A stretch of DNA of 64,000 bases from Clostridiales bacterium (GTDB taxonomy: Bacteria > Bacillota > Clostridia > Peptostreptococcales > Anaerovoracaceae), in NCBI GenBank assembly GCA_015058275.1, contig SVCQ01000009.1, positions 1 through 64,000 on the forward strand, in the 5' to 3' direction. Below, piece after piece: positions 7,083 through 16,861 of the stretch. Position 1 is the stretch's first letter; the number at the start of each line of letters is the position of its first letter. The notes beneath the pieces were generated by a model. The model saw only the letters and a list, made by a program, of their open reading frames with translations, was not told the DNA's origin and made no database searches. Position numbers and translations under genes: made by a program.

Positions 7083-8636
7083 TTATGCATCGTTGCGGTT
7101 TGCGCTCTCAGGTACTACGTATGCGCTCTTGCTGTTCCTGAAGTAGAAGAGTGCTGCGATCAGAAGTACAACGCCTACAACGAGCGGTGCGATAGGGTTC
7201 TTTGTGAATCCTGCGATCACGTACGAGATAGCGGATACGATAGCAACTGTAGTTGCGTATGGCAGCTGAGTCGATACGTGCGATACGTGGTTGCAGTTAG
7301 CTCCGGCAGAAGCCATGATCGTTGTATCCGAGATCGGTGAGCAGTGGTCGCCGTATACAGCGCCTGCCATGCAGGCTGCGATGATCGGTGTAGCCAGCTC
7401 AGGATGCGACTCTGTGATAGCAAGTCCGAGCGGGATCAGGATACCGAATGTACCCCAGGATGTGCCCGATGCGAAAGCGAGTACGCATGCGATCAGGAAG
7501 AGTGCAGCCGGGATGATGCTTACGGCAGCTCCGCCCATGTTCTCAACAAGACCGCTTACGAAGTCTGCGAGTCCGAGACTGTCTGTCATTGCCTTGAGGG
7601 ACCACGCGAGTGTCAGTACCAGGATAGGCGATGCCATTGACTTCATGCCCTCAGGGATGCAGCTCATGCAGTCTTTGAAGCTGATAGTGCGTCTTATCAT
7701 GTAGTAGATGATTATGATGACGAGTGCTACGAGAGCTCCCATCGAGAGTCCTACGGACGCGTCAGATTCCGAGAATGCTGTTACGAAGCCTGTGCCGCTG
7801 AAGAATCCGCCTGTGTATACCATTCCGAGTACGCAGCTGACTACGAGTACCAGTACCGGGAATACAAGGTCAAGCACGATGCCCTTGTCGCTTCCCTCTG
7901 CGGCAGCGTCAGCGAGCTCAGCGTTCTCGTCCTTTACTGTAAAGAGGTCGCCGTTCTCGACTGCGTTCTGCTCGAACTCAGCCATCTTGAAGTAGTCGAA
8001 CCTCATCAGTATGAGCGCGATCATCATTACGATAGTGAAGAGTGCATAGAAGTTATATGGGATGCACTGGATGAACAGGTGGATACCGTTCTGGCCCTCG
8101 CCGGCAAAGCTCGATACCGCAGCAGCCCATGAGGATACAGGGGCGATGATGCAGACCGGAGCAGCCGTCGCGTCGATGATGTAGGCGAGCTTAGCTCTGG
8201 ATACTTTGAACTCATCTGTGACAGGCTTCATTACCGAGCCTACTGTCAGGCAGTTGAAGTAGTCGTCCACGAAGATGATAATGCCGAGGAGCATGGTAGC
8301 GATCTCTGCGGATACACGGGAACGTACATGTCTCAGAGCCCAGCCTCCGAATGCCTTTGAGCCTCCGGAGAGGTTCATCAGGGCTACGATGATGCCGAGG
8401 ATGACGAGGAAGATAAGGATTCCTACATTCCATCCGTCGCTCAGGGAAGCTATGAGTCCGTCTTTGAGTACATGATTGACGACGCCGTCAAAGTCGGCAC
8501 CGGCGTAAAGGATAGCGCCTGTGAGCACTCCGAGGAACAGCGAGCTGTATACCTCTTTTGTAATGAGTGCCAGCGCTATAGCAATGAGTGGGGGCAGTAC
8601 AGCCCAAGCGGTTGCGTAAAGAGCAGGTGTGTCCAT
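7083..8636 (-). CDS. NhaC-family antiporter, predicted lysine transporter
   Basis: The 517-residue product has about twelve membrane segments and the NhaC-family motifs SGTSWGTFGILIPL, GAVYGDHCSPISDTTIMAS and CNHVSHVSTQLPY. NhaC members exchange sodium and protons or take up amino acids. The leader holds a lysine riboswitch with a terminator, and NhaC-type genes under lysine riboswitch control have been proposed as lysine importers (the LysW group). Lysine uptake is therefore the best guess, not a demonstrated activity. A GGAGG site precedes the ATG. It appears monocistronic. Confidence 0.85.
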   Translation of the reverse strand: MDTPALYATAWAVLPPLIAIALALITKEVYSSLFLGVLTGAILYAGADFDGVVNHVLKDGLIASLSDGWNVGILIFLVILGIIVALMNLSGGSKAFGGWALRHVRSRVSAEIATMLLGIIIFVDDYFNCLTVGSVMKPVTDEFKVSRAKLAYIIDATAAPVCIIAPVSSWAAAVSSFAGEGQNGIHLFIQCIPYNFYALFTIVMMIALILMRFDYFKMAEFEQNAVENGDLFTVKDENAELADAAAEGSDKGIVLDLVFPVLVLVVSCVLGMVYTGGFFSGTGFVTAFSESDASVGLSMGALVALVIIIIYYMIRRTISFKDCMSCIPEGMKSMASPILVLTLAWSLKAMTDSLGLADFVSGLVENMGGAAVSIIPAALFLIACVLAFASGTSWGTFGILIPLGLAITESHPELATPIIAACMAGAVYGDHCSPISDTTIMASAGANCNHVSHVSTQLPYATTVAIVSAISYVIAGFTKNPIAPLVVGVVLLIAALFYFRNSKSAYVVPESANRNDA

Positions 8637-8670
8637 GATAGTTTACCTCCGAATTCTTTCCATACCTGTT

Positions 8671-8714
8671 ATAAAAGAAAAATCCATGAATAACGCTTGA
8701 AACGTTCATGGATG
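8671..8714 (-). terminator. Lysine-riboswitch expression-platform terminator
   Basis: On the minus strand ATCCATGAA (8705-8713) pairs with TTCATGGAT (8682-8690), extended by ACG/CGT with a bulge, and TTTTTCTTTTAT follows (8671-8682). It lies between the aptamer and the transporter ATG, so lysine binding should favour this terminator and stop transcription. Confidence 0.85.
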
Positions 8715-8734
8715 AGGTAATCTATATCCTAATA

Positions 8735-8895
8735 CCATGATAGCGCTCCACTTACGTGACAGTCCGATGCATCTTATTACATCGTCCCAGCAGACCGGTT
8801 CGGGAAGCCGGTAAGCTTCGGCGGATCACCCTTTGGCGGCAGCGCCCCCGCGCTTTTGATGCCGTTACTCTTGATCTCCGCGACCTCTATCGGGT
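8735..8895 (-). promoter_or_regulatory. Lysine riboswitch (L box) aptamer
   Basis: The minus strand shows the L-box core in order: GATAGAGGTCGCGG, AAGAGTAACGG, GGGTGATCCGCCGAAGC, a CCGGCTTCCCGAACCGG hairpin, CTGGG, and the conserved closing GGACTGTCAC. P1 can form from GATAG (8887-8891) and CTATC (8739-8743). The aptamer is followed by an intrinsic terminator before the NhaC-type gene, the classic arrangement for lysine-repressed transcription. Confidence 0.93.
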
Positions 8896-8921
8896 CAGGT
8901 GTTATTCATTTGACTTACTAC

Positions 8922-8950
8922 ATAATAGAGACAGCCAGAAGTAAAGTCAA
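8922..8950 (-). promoter_or_regulatory. Promoter of the lysine-riboswitch leader
   Basis: TTGACT (8945-8950) and TATTAT (8922-8927) on the minus strand are 17 nt apart, and transcription would start about 25 nt before the aptamer. Confidence 0.75.
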
Positions 8951-8998
8951 GCCGTTTTGTGAAATATTACAAAAAACTTATGTATATTTGTGCAAACA

Positions 8999-9982
8999 TC
9001 AGTAAATCAGCACAGGCGTCCCGATGTCCACCATGCCGTAGAGCTCGGCAGCCATATACGGCGGCATGTTGACGCAGCCGTGGGACCCGTTCCCCATGTA
9101 GATGTCGCCTCCGAAGGCTCCGCGCCAGTCGGCATCATGCAGTCCGTACTCGCTCCCGAGAAAGGCCATCCAGTATCTGACAAAGGACTCGTACTTGTCG
9201 CCGTTGTCCTCCCTGCCCTTGAGCTTAACATTGCGCGCCATGTTGACTATGGTGAAGGTGCCCCTCGGTGTGGAGTGGTTCCCCGCGTTGCCCGTGACTA
9301 CCGGGCAGTCGAGCACAGGCTCTCCGTCCACGAAATACGTGAGGTACTGGTCCTCGATGCTGACAAATACATAAGTACCCATGGCTCCGTAATGAGGCTC
9401 CTGGACTATTATCTTAGCCGTCGCCTCTGTCTTATTGCCGGTCGGATCTACAGCTGTGGCCTTGATCTCATACTCTCCGGCGGTATCGTAATCGACCTTC
9501 ATGTCGCTTGTATGTATCTTAACGCTGCCGCTGTTGTCGGTGGCAGCGAACATCGAATCGATCTCCTCTTCATCTGCAGTCAGACCTGCGAAGGTGTAGA
9601 CGTCCTCTGACTTTGTGAACACGGGCGCCTCAAGGTCGAGTATCTCGATATCGTAGCTGCGGTACTGGTGACCCTTGTACATGATGGTCAGGGTATGTTT
9701 GCCCGCGTCATCGTAGGTCTGTCCCCTGACAGGCTCCCCGTCGTAGAGTATCTCCGTATTGTCTTTTACAAACTGCCTCTCCTCTGCATCGAGGTCGGAC
9801 ATGTCTATGTACTCCTCTATGTCTCCCGGCACCGTCTCTCCGAGCTCGAGCTTGAAGCTTGTATATGTGTACTTCGGATTGAGAGTCAGGCTCGGATCGC
9901 ATGCCGTCAGCACAAAGCACGCGGCCGCTATGGCCGCGAGAATCGTGAGTCTTATTAATGACCTCTTAAGATGCCTGCTCAA
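8999..9982 (-). CDS. L,D-transpeptidase lipoprotein with Ig-like domains
   Basis: The product has a lipoprotein signal (hydrophobic 11-24, lipobox LTAC with Cys28). Two beta-sandwich modules follow (about residues 35-195, DUF5011/HYR-like, with LEAPVF and DPTGNKTEATAKIIV). The C-terminal YkuD domain (about 202-327) carries H282 and the catalytic SHGCVN motif with Cys303. It should act outside the membrane, forming 3-3 cross-links in peptidoglycan or anchoring proteins to it. It is the last gene of a cluster with a SEDS glycosyltransferase and a class B PBP, 4 nt after the PBP stop codon. Confidence 0.93.
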   Translation of the reverse strand: MSRHLKRSLIRLTILAAIAAACFVLTACDPSLTLNPKYTYTSFKLELGETVPGDIEEYIDMSDLDAEERQFVKDNTEILYDGEPVRGQTYDDAGKHTLTIMYKGHQYRSYDIEILDLEAPVFTKSEDVYTFAGLTADEEEIDSMFAATDNSGSVKIHTSDMKVDYDTAGEYEIKATAVDPTGNKTEATAKIIVQEPHYGAMGTYVFVSIEDQYLTYFVDGEPVLDCPVVTGNAGNHSTPRGTFTIVNMARNVKLKGREDNGDKYESFVRYWMAFLGSEYGLHDADWRGAFGGDIYMGNGSHGCVNMPPYMAAELYGMVDIGTPVLIY

Positions 9983-9986
9983 CTAT

Positions 9987-11360
9987 CTATTCGTAATCTT
10001 CGTACTCGTCATCCTCAGTCGTTCCGACCGCCCTGATGACTCTGGCTGCTATAGGGGCCGCGACCTGTGAACCGTAGCCGCCGCCCTTGACCCATACGAC
10101 AAATGCGTAAGGGGCGTTTTCGTTGTTTGTGAATCCGACGAACCACGCATCCGGATCATCGGTGCCGACCTCGGCGGTACCGGACTTTGCGTACATGTCC
10201 AGTCCCTCGAAGTTCTCCTCGCCGTAGTTCTCGACTACGTTGTTCTTCATCATGCTCTTGAGCTCATCAGCGGTAGCCTCGTCGAGATATCTGCCGAGAC
10301 TCCTGCCTCCCCTTATCTCCTTGATAAAGGTCGCACTCTTGAAGAGCGACAGCTGTATCGCCTCGCCTCCGTTGGCGATGGCTCCCATGTACACCATCAT
10401 GGCGCACGGATTTACGAGGTCATCAGCCTGGCCAATGCCGGCCCAGCTGAGCTTTATATCGTTGTCGTCCGGGAATACGAACGAACCGGAAGCCGTCTCG
10501 ATGCCGTCCACCTCTACAGGCTCTGTGAGCCCTGCCTTTTTGGCGTACTCCATCATGTTGGCCGCTCCGACCTCTCTTGTGAGCTCGCCGAAAGCACCGT
10601 TGCATGACTGAGCGAGAGCCTCTTTGAAGTCCACCATGCCGTGGGCCTCTACGCATCTCAGCTTTGTGTCGTCCCTCTCTCCGAGCTGGTTGACTCCGTC
10701 GCAGTCGAACTCAAACGACCCCCTGTCCGGGAGATTGTCTATGACGGCCGCCGAGGTGACGAGCTTGAAGGTCGAGCCCGGCGTCAGCGCTCCGTCGAGG
10801 AAGTTGTTGAAGTAGTATGACTCCTCGCTTAAGTCAGCGGACTCGTCCCTCGGATCGAAGGTCGGCGTGCTGACCATGCAGACGATCTCGCCTGTCTTCC
10901 AGTTATATACTCCGACCGCACCTGTCCTGCCGGCGAGGGCAGAATAGGCCTCCCTGTTGGCATTGGCGTCTATGGTAAGAGCGATGCTCTTGCCGTTGGC
11001 GGTCCGGTCATATGTACCGTTGAGTATGTCGTAGCCTATGAGCTGGCTTTTGAAAATGCTGATGGCTCCGGCAGGGATATTGCCGCCCGGATCGCCGACC
11101 GCATGCACGGTCGCGAGCCTTGTGAGCCTGTCATCGCTGTAGTTGAATCCGTCAGGCGTGCACTGCAGCAGGACTTCGCCGTTCCTGTCTGTGACAGCTC
11201 CTCTGTTGATATTGCCGTCAGTATATATCTGGGTATTGCCGTAGAAGGTGGCCCAGTCGCCGCCGTCCTTTACGAACCTGTATCCGAACACCGCCACGCC
11301 CAGTACGAGGACCAGCGCCAGCAGTGTGCATATCATTGCTCTTCTCTCCTGTTTGCGCAT
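9987..11360 (-). CDS. Class B penicillin-binding protein (peptidoglycan D,D-transpeptidase)
   Basis: The 457-residue product has one N-terminal membrane anchor (about 8-28) and a transpeptidase domain with S196-TFK, S252-C-N254 and K392-SG. It is short, with no PASTA domains and a small linker domain, like the PbpA proteins that pair with RodA in many Gram-positive bacteria. It should cross-link peptide stems outside the membrane alongside the SEDS protein encoded just upstream: the two genes are one base apart. An acidic tail of about ten residues (EDDEYEDYE) ends the protein. Confidence 0.93.
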   Translation of the reverse strand: MRKQERRAMICTLLALVLVLGVAVFGYRFVKDGGDWATFYGNTQIYTDGNINRGAVTDRNGEVLLQCTPDGFNYSDDRLTRLATVHAVGDPGGNIPAGAISIFKSQLIGYDILNGTYDRTANGKSIALTIDANANREAYSALAGRTGAVGVYNWKTGEIVCMVSTPTFDPRDESADLSEESYYFNNFLDGALTPGSTFKLVTSAAVIDNLPDRGSFEFDCDGVNQLGERDDTKLRCVEAHGMVDFKEALAQSCNGAFGELTREVGAANMMEYAKKAGLTEPVEVDGIETASGSFVFPDDNDIKLSWAGIGQADDLVNPCAMMVYMGAIANGGEAIQLSLFKSATFIKEIRGGRSLGRYLDEATADELKSMMKNNVVENYGEENFEGLDMYAKSGTAEVGTDDPDAWFVGFTNNENAPYAFVVWVKGGGYGSQVAAPIAARVIRAVGTTEDDEYEDYE

Positions 11361-11361
11361 G

Positions 11362-13086
11362 CTAGTCCTCCTTCCTCACCGCGAGGCTCGCATCACGCCG
11401 CATGTCGGCCGCCTTGAAGTAGGCCAGCATCGCCCACGAGGTCATGAGACTCGTGCCTCCTGTGGATACGAACGGGAAGGTGACGCCCGTCAGCGGGAAG
11501 AAGTCGATCGCGCCGAACACATTGAGCATGGTCTGCACGAGGAACATCGTCGCCGCACCGCAGGCGAGTATGGTATAGAAGGTGGAACGTCCCGCCATGA
11601 TGCTCATTACGGCAAAGAATGACAGGGTCGCGATGCAGAGCACCAGGAGCACGGCTATTACAAAGCCCCACTCCTCCATCACAAACCCGAATACCAGGTC
11701 GGTGTTGGAGGCTCCTACATCCTTGAGAGAGCCGTTGCCCGCGCCTAGTCCGAGCAGGCCTCCGCCCGCCCCGAAGGACATCGTCCTGGTCTGCTGGTAG
11801 CCGAGGTCGTTCATGTACTCAGGCTCCCAGACATGGCCCCAGGCATCGAACCTCGAGGCTATGTACGGCTTGAACTTGAGCACTATGAAGCCCATGGCCG
11901 CAGCCGCAACTCCGGTAAGCGTCATCCTCGAGAGGTCTCCGCTTCGCAGGAAGGATACGACCAGGTATGTCGCAAAGAATATGAGAGCCGTACCGAAGTC
12001 GCTCATCAGCGCCAGGCATCCCAGGCAGAAGAGCGAGAATACAGCGTAGATGTATGTGTCTCTCTTGTCGTAGAGCTCCTCTAAGGTGCCGGCTCCTATG
12101 AGTATGAAGGCCAGCTTGACAAGCTCTGACGGCTGCATGGACACGCCGCCTATCCTGATCCAGTTGGTGGCTCCGAATTTGGCGTCTCCGAAGATGAGGT
12201 TTATGAGCATGGCCGCGATCGAAAGTCCGATGAGTACAGGCTTGATCTTTTTGGTCCTGTCGAGGTCCCTGAGCACAAGGCACATGAAGATCATGAGGAA
12301 TACTCCGATGACTATCGCGATGAATTCCTTGAATACGATGGCAGGATCGAAGGAGGCTGTGACTGCGAGGTTGACCGTCGACATGAAGAAGGCGATCATC
12401 TCCATCTCGAAGCCTTTACTGCCCATGCTCTTGAAGAACATTACATATGCCCACATGAGCGCCGAGAGCAGCACTATGGACAGGAGGGCTCCGGCAGTGA
12501 TCTCATCTCCCATGCCCAGCACGAGCTGGACTATGGTCATCATCTGGAAGACCGTGATGGCGATCAGGATCTTCCATGGAGCGACAGGCTCCTTGTCGAG
12601 GCGCCTCATGTACTTGTTGTTGCGGGCTTCCTCCAGGCTGGGAGGCGTGACGGTGGACATGACACCGCCGATGCCGATCCGGTCTCCCGGGCCTACATAG
12701 TACTTCTTTGCCGGGTCGAGCCTGTAGCCGTTGACGTCGGTGCCGTTGCTCGATCCGAGATCCTTGATGATCCATCGCTCCTCGTCCGAGCGTATCAGGA
12801 GGGCGTGGTTGTTGGACACGCTCGCAAGCGGGATGTTGATATCCGCTGACTTTGAGCGTCCTATGACGTTCTCCCAGTGAGTGATCGGGTAATTGCTCCC
12901 TCCCTCGGCCATGTAGTAGCCCCAGATCTCAGGGGTCGCTCTTGTGGAGAGCAGCGACACGATGGAGATGAGCAGGATATAAGCTGCAAGCACAACAAAG
13001 ATCCACCGGAATACGGTGGTGATCTCTGTTGCCAGTTCCGGATGTAACTCCGAGAACGTTAAAATGTTGTTAAGCAGTGTTTCGAT
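11362..13086 (-). CDS. SEDS glycosyltransferase (RodA/FtsW-like) with N-terminal FHA domain
   Basis: This is a polytopic SEDS protein that polymerises lipid II. A membrane helix is followed by an FHA domain (VIGRS..SADI..PLASVSNNHA and GSSNGTDVNG), which binds phosphothreonine, then about ten helices with the SEDS signatures ATNWIRIGGVSMQPSELVK and FVSTGGTSLM. Start: GTG at 12991-12993 would cut into the first helix and has a poor ribosome binding site. An AAAGGAG site lies at 13093-13099 and the frame stays open; ATC at 13084-13086 sits at ideal spacing and gives 574 residues. I give that longer form. Any mutation or assembly error there should be checked. The PBP gene follows after one base. 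Confidence 0.88.
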   Translation of the reverse strand: METLLNNILTFSELHPELATEITTVFRWIFVVLAAYILLISIVSLLSTRATPEIWGYYMAEGGSNYPITHWENVIGRSKSADINIPLASVSNNHALLIRSDEERWIIKDLGSSNGTDVNGYRLDPAKKYYVGPGDRIGIGGVMSTVTPPSLEEARNNKYMRRLDKEPVAPWKILIAITVFQMMTIVQLVLGMGDEITAGALLSIVLLSALMWAYVMFFKSMGSKGFEMEMIAFFMSTVNLAVTASFDPAIVFKEFIAIVIGVFLMIFMCLVLRDLDRTKKIKPVLIGLSIAAMLINLIFGDAKFGATNWIRIGGVSMQPSELVKLAFILIGAGTLEELYDKRDTYIYAVFSLFCLGCLALMSDFGTALIFFATYLVVSFLRSGDLSRMTLTGVAAAAMGFIVLKFKPYIASRFDAWGHVWEPEYMNDLGYQQTRTMSFGAGGGLLGLGAGNGSLKDVGASNTDLVFGFVMEEWGFVIAVLLVLCIATLSFFAVMSIMAGRSTFYTILACGAATMFLVQTMLNVFGAIDFFPLTGVTFPFVSTGGTSLMTSWAMLAYFKAADMRRDASLAVRKED

Positions 13087-13099
13087 AGGTATCTCCTTT

Positions 13100-13244
13100 A
13101 TGTCATTCTGAGGGAGCGCAGCGACCGAAGAATCTCGGTGAGATCCTAAATGCTTTCTTCATTCACAACGGCGTTGCCGTGATGATGAAAGCATTGATCT
13201 TCGGAGGCTGGGCTCCTTCGATAACTGCTTCGCTCAGGATGACA
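13100..13244. repeat. Dispersed palindromic repeat between glnS and the SEDS gene
   Basis: The left end GTCATTCTGAG...GCGCAGCGA..GAAGAATCTC and the right end GCTTCGCTCAGGATGAC are inverted versions of one motif, also seen at 44368-44474. The centre folds as AATGCTTTC with GAAAGCATT. The element runs from the ribosome binding site of the SEDS gene to within one base of the glnS stop codon. I recall similar CATCCTGAGCG-AGCGAAGGATCT sequences from many gut Firmicutes genomes; this was not searched. Confidence 0.65.
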
Positions 13245-14909
13245 TTACTGCGGCTTCCAGCTGCTCTTGAGGCCTACGATGCTGTTGAAGAACTTTTCGT
13301 CCTCAGTCGTGAGCTCGGAGTCCGCGATGTAGTAGCCCTTGCGGAAGAACTGGAATCTCTCGCCCGGCTTTACGCCGGCAACGGACGGCTCCGCATAGCC
13401 CCATGTCTCGACGAGCGACTCAGGGTCGAATTCCATCTCGCCTGTCTCCTCGTTGTCCTTCATGAGGTAGCCGTACTCTCTTATCCTGATCTTAACTGCA
13501 GTGGATGCCTCCACGAAGTGGATTGTGCCCTTGACCTTGCGGCCCTCGAAGCCCTCTCCGCTCTTCGTCTCAGGATCGTATGTGCAGTGGAGGCAGATTA
13601 TATTGCCGTCTGCGTCCTTCTCGACTTCGTTGCACTTGATGAAGTATGCGCCCTTTAATCTGACTTCATTGCCCGGGAAGAGCCTGAAGTACTTTTTGGC
13701 AGGGACTTCCATAAAGTCGTCGCCGTCCACCCAGAGCTCTCTGCCGAACGGGATCTCGCGTGTGCCCATCTCCTCGACTTTGCTGTTGTTCTCAACAGTG
13801 CACATCTCGGTCTTGCCCTCAGGATAGTTGTCGATGATGACCTTGATAGGGTTCTTGACTACGTTGATGGCCGGCACCTTGAGCTGGAGGTCCTCTCTGA
13901 CGCACTGCTCGAGCTGAGCGATGTCGATCATCGTATCGGCCTTGGTGACTCCGATGTCGTTACAGAACTTGCGGATAGCCTCAGGAGTATATCCTCTCCT
14001 GCGGATGCCTGCGAGTGTGCAGAGTCTCGGGTCGTCCCAGCCCTCTACCTTGCCCTCCTCGACAAGTCTCCTGATGAAGCGCTTGCTCATGAGCATGGTA
14101 GTGACATTGAGAGGTGCGAACTCGATCTGTCTCGGAGGATTTGGCCACCAGCCTACTTCGTTGACTACCCAGTCGTAAAGCGGTCTGTGGTCCTCGAACT
14201 CGAGTGTGCAGATGGAGTGTGTGATGCCCTCGATAGCGTCCTCGATAGGATGAGCGAAGTCGTACATCGGGTAGATGCACCACTTGTCGCCTGTGTTGTG
14301 ATGAGGCGCATGGACGACTCTGTAAATGACAGGGTCTCTCATGTTGATGTTAGGGCTCGCCATGTCGATCTTGGCGCGCAGGCACACCTCTCCGTCGGCG
14401 AATTCGCCGGCTCTCATCTTCTCAAAGAGGGCGAGGTTCTCCTCGACCGGTCTGTCCCTGTAAGGGCTCTCCTTGCCGGGTTTGGTCAGAGTGCCTCTGT
14501 ACTCTCTTATCTGATCCGGAGTTAGCTCGCAGACAAAGGCCTTGCCCTGCTTGATGAGCTCTACAGCAGCCTCATACATCGTATCGAAATAGTCGGACGC
14601 CCAGAGCTTTTCGTCCCACTGGAATCCGAGCCAGTTGACATCAGCCTCGATGGACTTGACGAATTCGATGTCCTCCTTGGTCGGGTTGGTGTCGTCATAT
14701 CTGAGGTTGCATCTGCCGCCGTACTTGAGCGCGGTACCGAAATTAAGGCACAGGGACTTGGCGTGTCCGATGTGAAGGTATCCGTTCGGCTCCGGCGGGA
14801 ACCTTGTGACTATCTCTTTGTGCTTGCCTGTGGCGAGGTCATCATCGATGATATCGTGGATGAAGTTGCCTGCCATGTTCTTATACTCTTCTGCTGTTGC
14901 GAATGCCAT
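13245..14909 (-). CDS. glnS: Glutaminyl-tRNA synthetase
   Basis: The product charges tRNA-Gln in the cytoplasm. It is a class I synthetase of 554 residues, as expected for bacterial Gln[18 protein letters not shown] carries the HIGH motif (46-49), and LMSKRFI near residue 272 is the KMSKS-equivalent loop. The C-terminal half has the beta-barrel anticodon-binding region. The presence of GlnRS, rather than only GatCAB-dependent Gln-tRNA synthesis, is less usual in Clostridia but well known in several lineages. A GGAGG site precedes the ATG. A dispersed repeat sits directly at its 3' end. Confidence 0.96.
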   Translation of the reverse strand: MAFATAEEYKNMAGNFIHDIIDDDLATGKHKEIVTRFPPEPNGYLHIGHAKSLCLNFGTALKYGGRCNLRYDDTNPTKEDIEFVKSIEADVNWLGFQWDEKLWASDYFDTMYEAAVELIKQGKAFVCELTPDQIREYRGTLTKPGKESPYRDRPVEENLALFEKMRAGEFADGEVCLRAKIDMASPNINMRDPVIYRVVHAPHHNTGDKWCIYPMYDFAHPIEDAIEGITHSICTLEFEDHRPLYDWVVNEVGWWPNPPRQIEFAPLNVTTMLMSKRFIRRLVEEGKVEGWDDPRLCTLAGIRRRGYTPEAIRKFCNDIGVTKADTMIDIAQLEQCVREDLQLKVPAINVVKNPIKVIIDNYPEGKTEMCTVENNSKVEEMGTREIPFGRELWVDGDDFMEVPAKKYFRLFPGNEVRLKGAYFIKCNEVEKDADGNIICLHCTYDPETKSGEGFEGRKVKGTIHFVEASTAVKIRIREYGYLMKDNEETGEMEFDPESLVETWGYAEPSVAGVKPGERFQFFRKGYYIADSELTTEDEKFFNSIVGLKSSWKPQ

Positions 14910-15073
14910 TGTGTACCTCCGGTTATTTACCCTAAATTACTTTTGTAGTATACCACAAAGACCATGCTATTATCAGTTATATTACACATGTTTTCCCGTA
15001 TTGTATGGTATCATTGAGGCATACAGAAATAGCCGGGAGATCGGCCCGGCTGCCGTCACCAAAGGAGGGATAG

Positions 15074-16861
15074 ATGGACAAACATCCTATATACACCGAA
15101 CTGTCCAACTGCCGCGACTGCTACAGGTGCGTAAGGCACTGCCCGGTCAAGGCGATACAGATCAAGGACGCCCGCGCGGTCATTATCCATGAGCGCTGCA
15201 CATTCTGCGGCACCTGCGTCAATGAGTGTCCTAACTCGGTCAAAAAGATCAGAAACGACGTCGACAGAGTCACTATGGCCTTCCTCTCAAAGCGCAAAGT
15301 CATCGTCTCGCTGGCGCCTTCGTACATATCCGAATTCCAGGGCTGCGAGGACAATTTCGTCAGAGCCCTCTACAAGCTCGGCTTCCACGCGGTATCCGAG
15401 ACCGCCATCGGCGCGGCTCTTGTGTCCCAGGCTCTGGACATGTATATCGAGGAGCACGGCTCGGCGCCGTTCATATCCACGGCCTGCCCTTCCGTTGTCG
15501 AGATGGTCAGGAAGTACTTCCCTGAGAGCATATCCGAGCTCGCACCGGTACCGTCGCCGCTCCAGACTCACAGCGCTTATCTGCGCAGGCTCTACGGCGA
15601 CGACATAGTCATCGTGTTCATCGGACCTTGCATCGCCAAAAAGGTCGAGGCCGACGAGCATCCGGGCTATCCGGACATCGCCCTTACCTTCAGAGAGGTG
15701 CGCGAGTGGCTTGAAGAGGAGAACATCGACCTCGCCAACATGGATACGGGAGTCGAGGTGGAATTCGTGCCTATGAAGGCCGGCAAGGCGGCCATCTACC
15801 CTATAGAGAACGGCCAGATCGAGACATCCAAGGTCTGGGAGAACAGATTCATCGAGCAGTCGGCGCTGTCGGTATCCGGCATCACCCGCGTCATGAGTTC
15901 TCTGAGAGGCACTCATACAGACGACTTCCTCGAGGCCCTCAACTGCGACGGAGGCTGCATCAACGGCCCGGGCACTTCCCGCGAAGACTCAGCTGTCGTA
16001 CGCAAGAAGGCAGTCGCCTCCAAGGTGCTTGAGAGGATGCACGATCCGGATGTCTTCGAGGGCGATGAGGAATTCGCAAGAGAAGTCATGGAGAAGGGCT
16101 ACGGCATACTCGGAGCCTCCTCGCCTGTAGCTACCGATCTCGCATCGAGCGAGCACAGCGAAGAGGAGATACTCGGTGCGCTCAGGTCGCTCGGCAAGAC
16201 GACCCCTGAGGATGAGCTCAACTGCGGCGGCTGCGGATATCCGTCCTGCCGCGACATGGCGCGTGCCATGCTCGACGGGCTTGCCGAGACCGAGATGTGC
16301 GTCACCAAGATGCGTAAAGACGCCGAGAGCAAGGTCGACATACTGCTCTCGACCATACCTAACGGCGTAGTCATCGTCGACAACGAGCTCAACATAGCCG
16401 ACTGTAACAAGAGATTCATAGACATATTCGAGGACTTCCCTGAGGGCTTCCTCGATGCGGAGGGTCTCCGCTCGTTCAGAGGCACTCCGGTATCCACCTT
16501 CGTGCCGTTTGCCGACAAGTTCCGTGAGCAGTTCTTCATGAGCAAGCCATCGCAGTACAGGTTCCGCCACGAAGGCAAGATAATGAGAGTCACATTCTTC
16601 CTCGTCGAGAGCAAGGCCCTGCTCGGAGCCATGTTCGAGGACATCACTACCCCGTCCGTCAGGAGAGAGGCCGTGGTAGAGAAGGCCGAGGAAGTCATCA
16701 TGAAATCGATGAAGACCGTACAGCAGATCGCATCGCTTCTCGGAGACAATGCCGCCGAGACGGAGATCGTGCTCAACTCGATCATCGAGGAATTCAACGT
16801 CCATAACGAGAATGCGGCAGAGGACGGCCTGCTGGCCGAGAGCGGAGATCAAGATGAATGA
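15074..16861 (+). CDS. Sensory [FeFe]-hydrogenase-like protein with PAS domain
   Basis: The 595-residue product has, in order, two [4Fe-4S] motifs (CRDCYRCVRHCP and CTFCGTCVNECP, residues 15-60), a hydrogenase large-subunit-like domain (about 75-340), a further FeS motif (CGGCGYPSC, near 383-391) and a PAS domain (about 420-525). H-cluster-type cysteines appear as TACPS, GPCIAKK and CDGGCINGPG, but the canonical TSCCPxW is reduced to one Cys in motif 1. This layout belongs to the group C 'sensory' hydrogenases, thought to sense hydrogen or redox state and not to serve as bulk catalysts. It overlaps the next gene by 8 bases, so the phosphatase is the probable output partner. An AAAGGAGG site precedes the ATG. 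Confidence 0.85.
   Translation: MDKHPIYTELSNCRDCYRCVRHCPVKAIQIKDARAVIIHERCTFCGTCVNECPNSVKKIRNDVDRVTMAFLSKRKVIVSLAPSYISEFQGCEDNFVRALYKLGFHAVSETAIGAALVSQALDMYIEEHGSAPFISTACPSVVEMVRKYFPESISELAPVPSPLQTHSAYLRRLYGDDIVIVFIGPCIAKKVEADEHPGYPDIALTFREVREWLEEENIDLANMDTGVEVEFVPMKAGKAAIYPIENGQIETSKVWENRFIEQSALSVSGITRVMSSLRGTHTDDFLEALNCDGGCINGPGTSREDSAVVRKKAVASKVLERMHDPDVFEGDEEFAREVMEKGYGILGASSPVATDLASSEHSEEEILGALRSLGKTTPEDELNCGGCGYPSCRDMARAMLDGLAETEMCVTKMRKDAESKVDILLSTIPNGVVIVDNELNIADCNKRFIDIFEDFPEGFLDAEGLRSFRGTPVSTFVPFADKFREQFFMSKPSQYRFRHEGKIMRVTFFLVESKALLGAMFEDITTPSVRREAVVEKAEEVIMKSMKTVQQIASLLGDNAAETEIVLNSIIEEFNVHNENAAEDGLLAESGDQDE

Noticed and set aside
11103..11417. Many long reading frames opposite real genes, as here opposite the PBP gene
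   Set aside because: High-GC third positions in the true frames create open antisense frames; none has motifs or ribosome binding sites.
14910..15073. T-box leader for glnS
   Set aside because: The leader is short and lacks the T-box AGGGTGGNACCGCG sequence and terminator.
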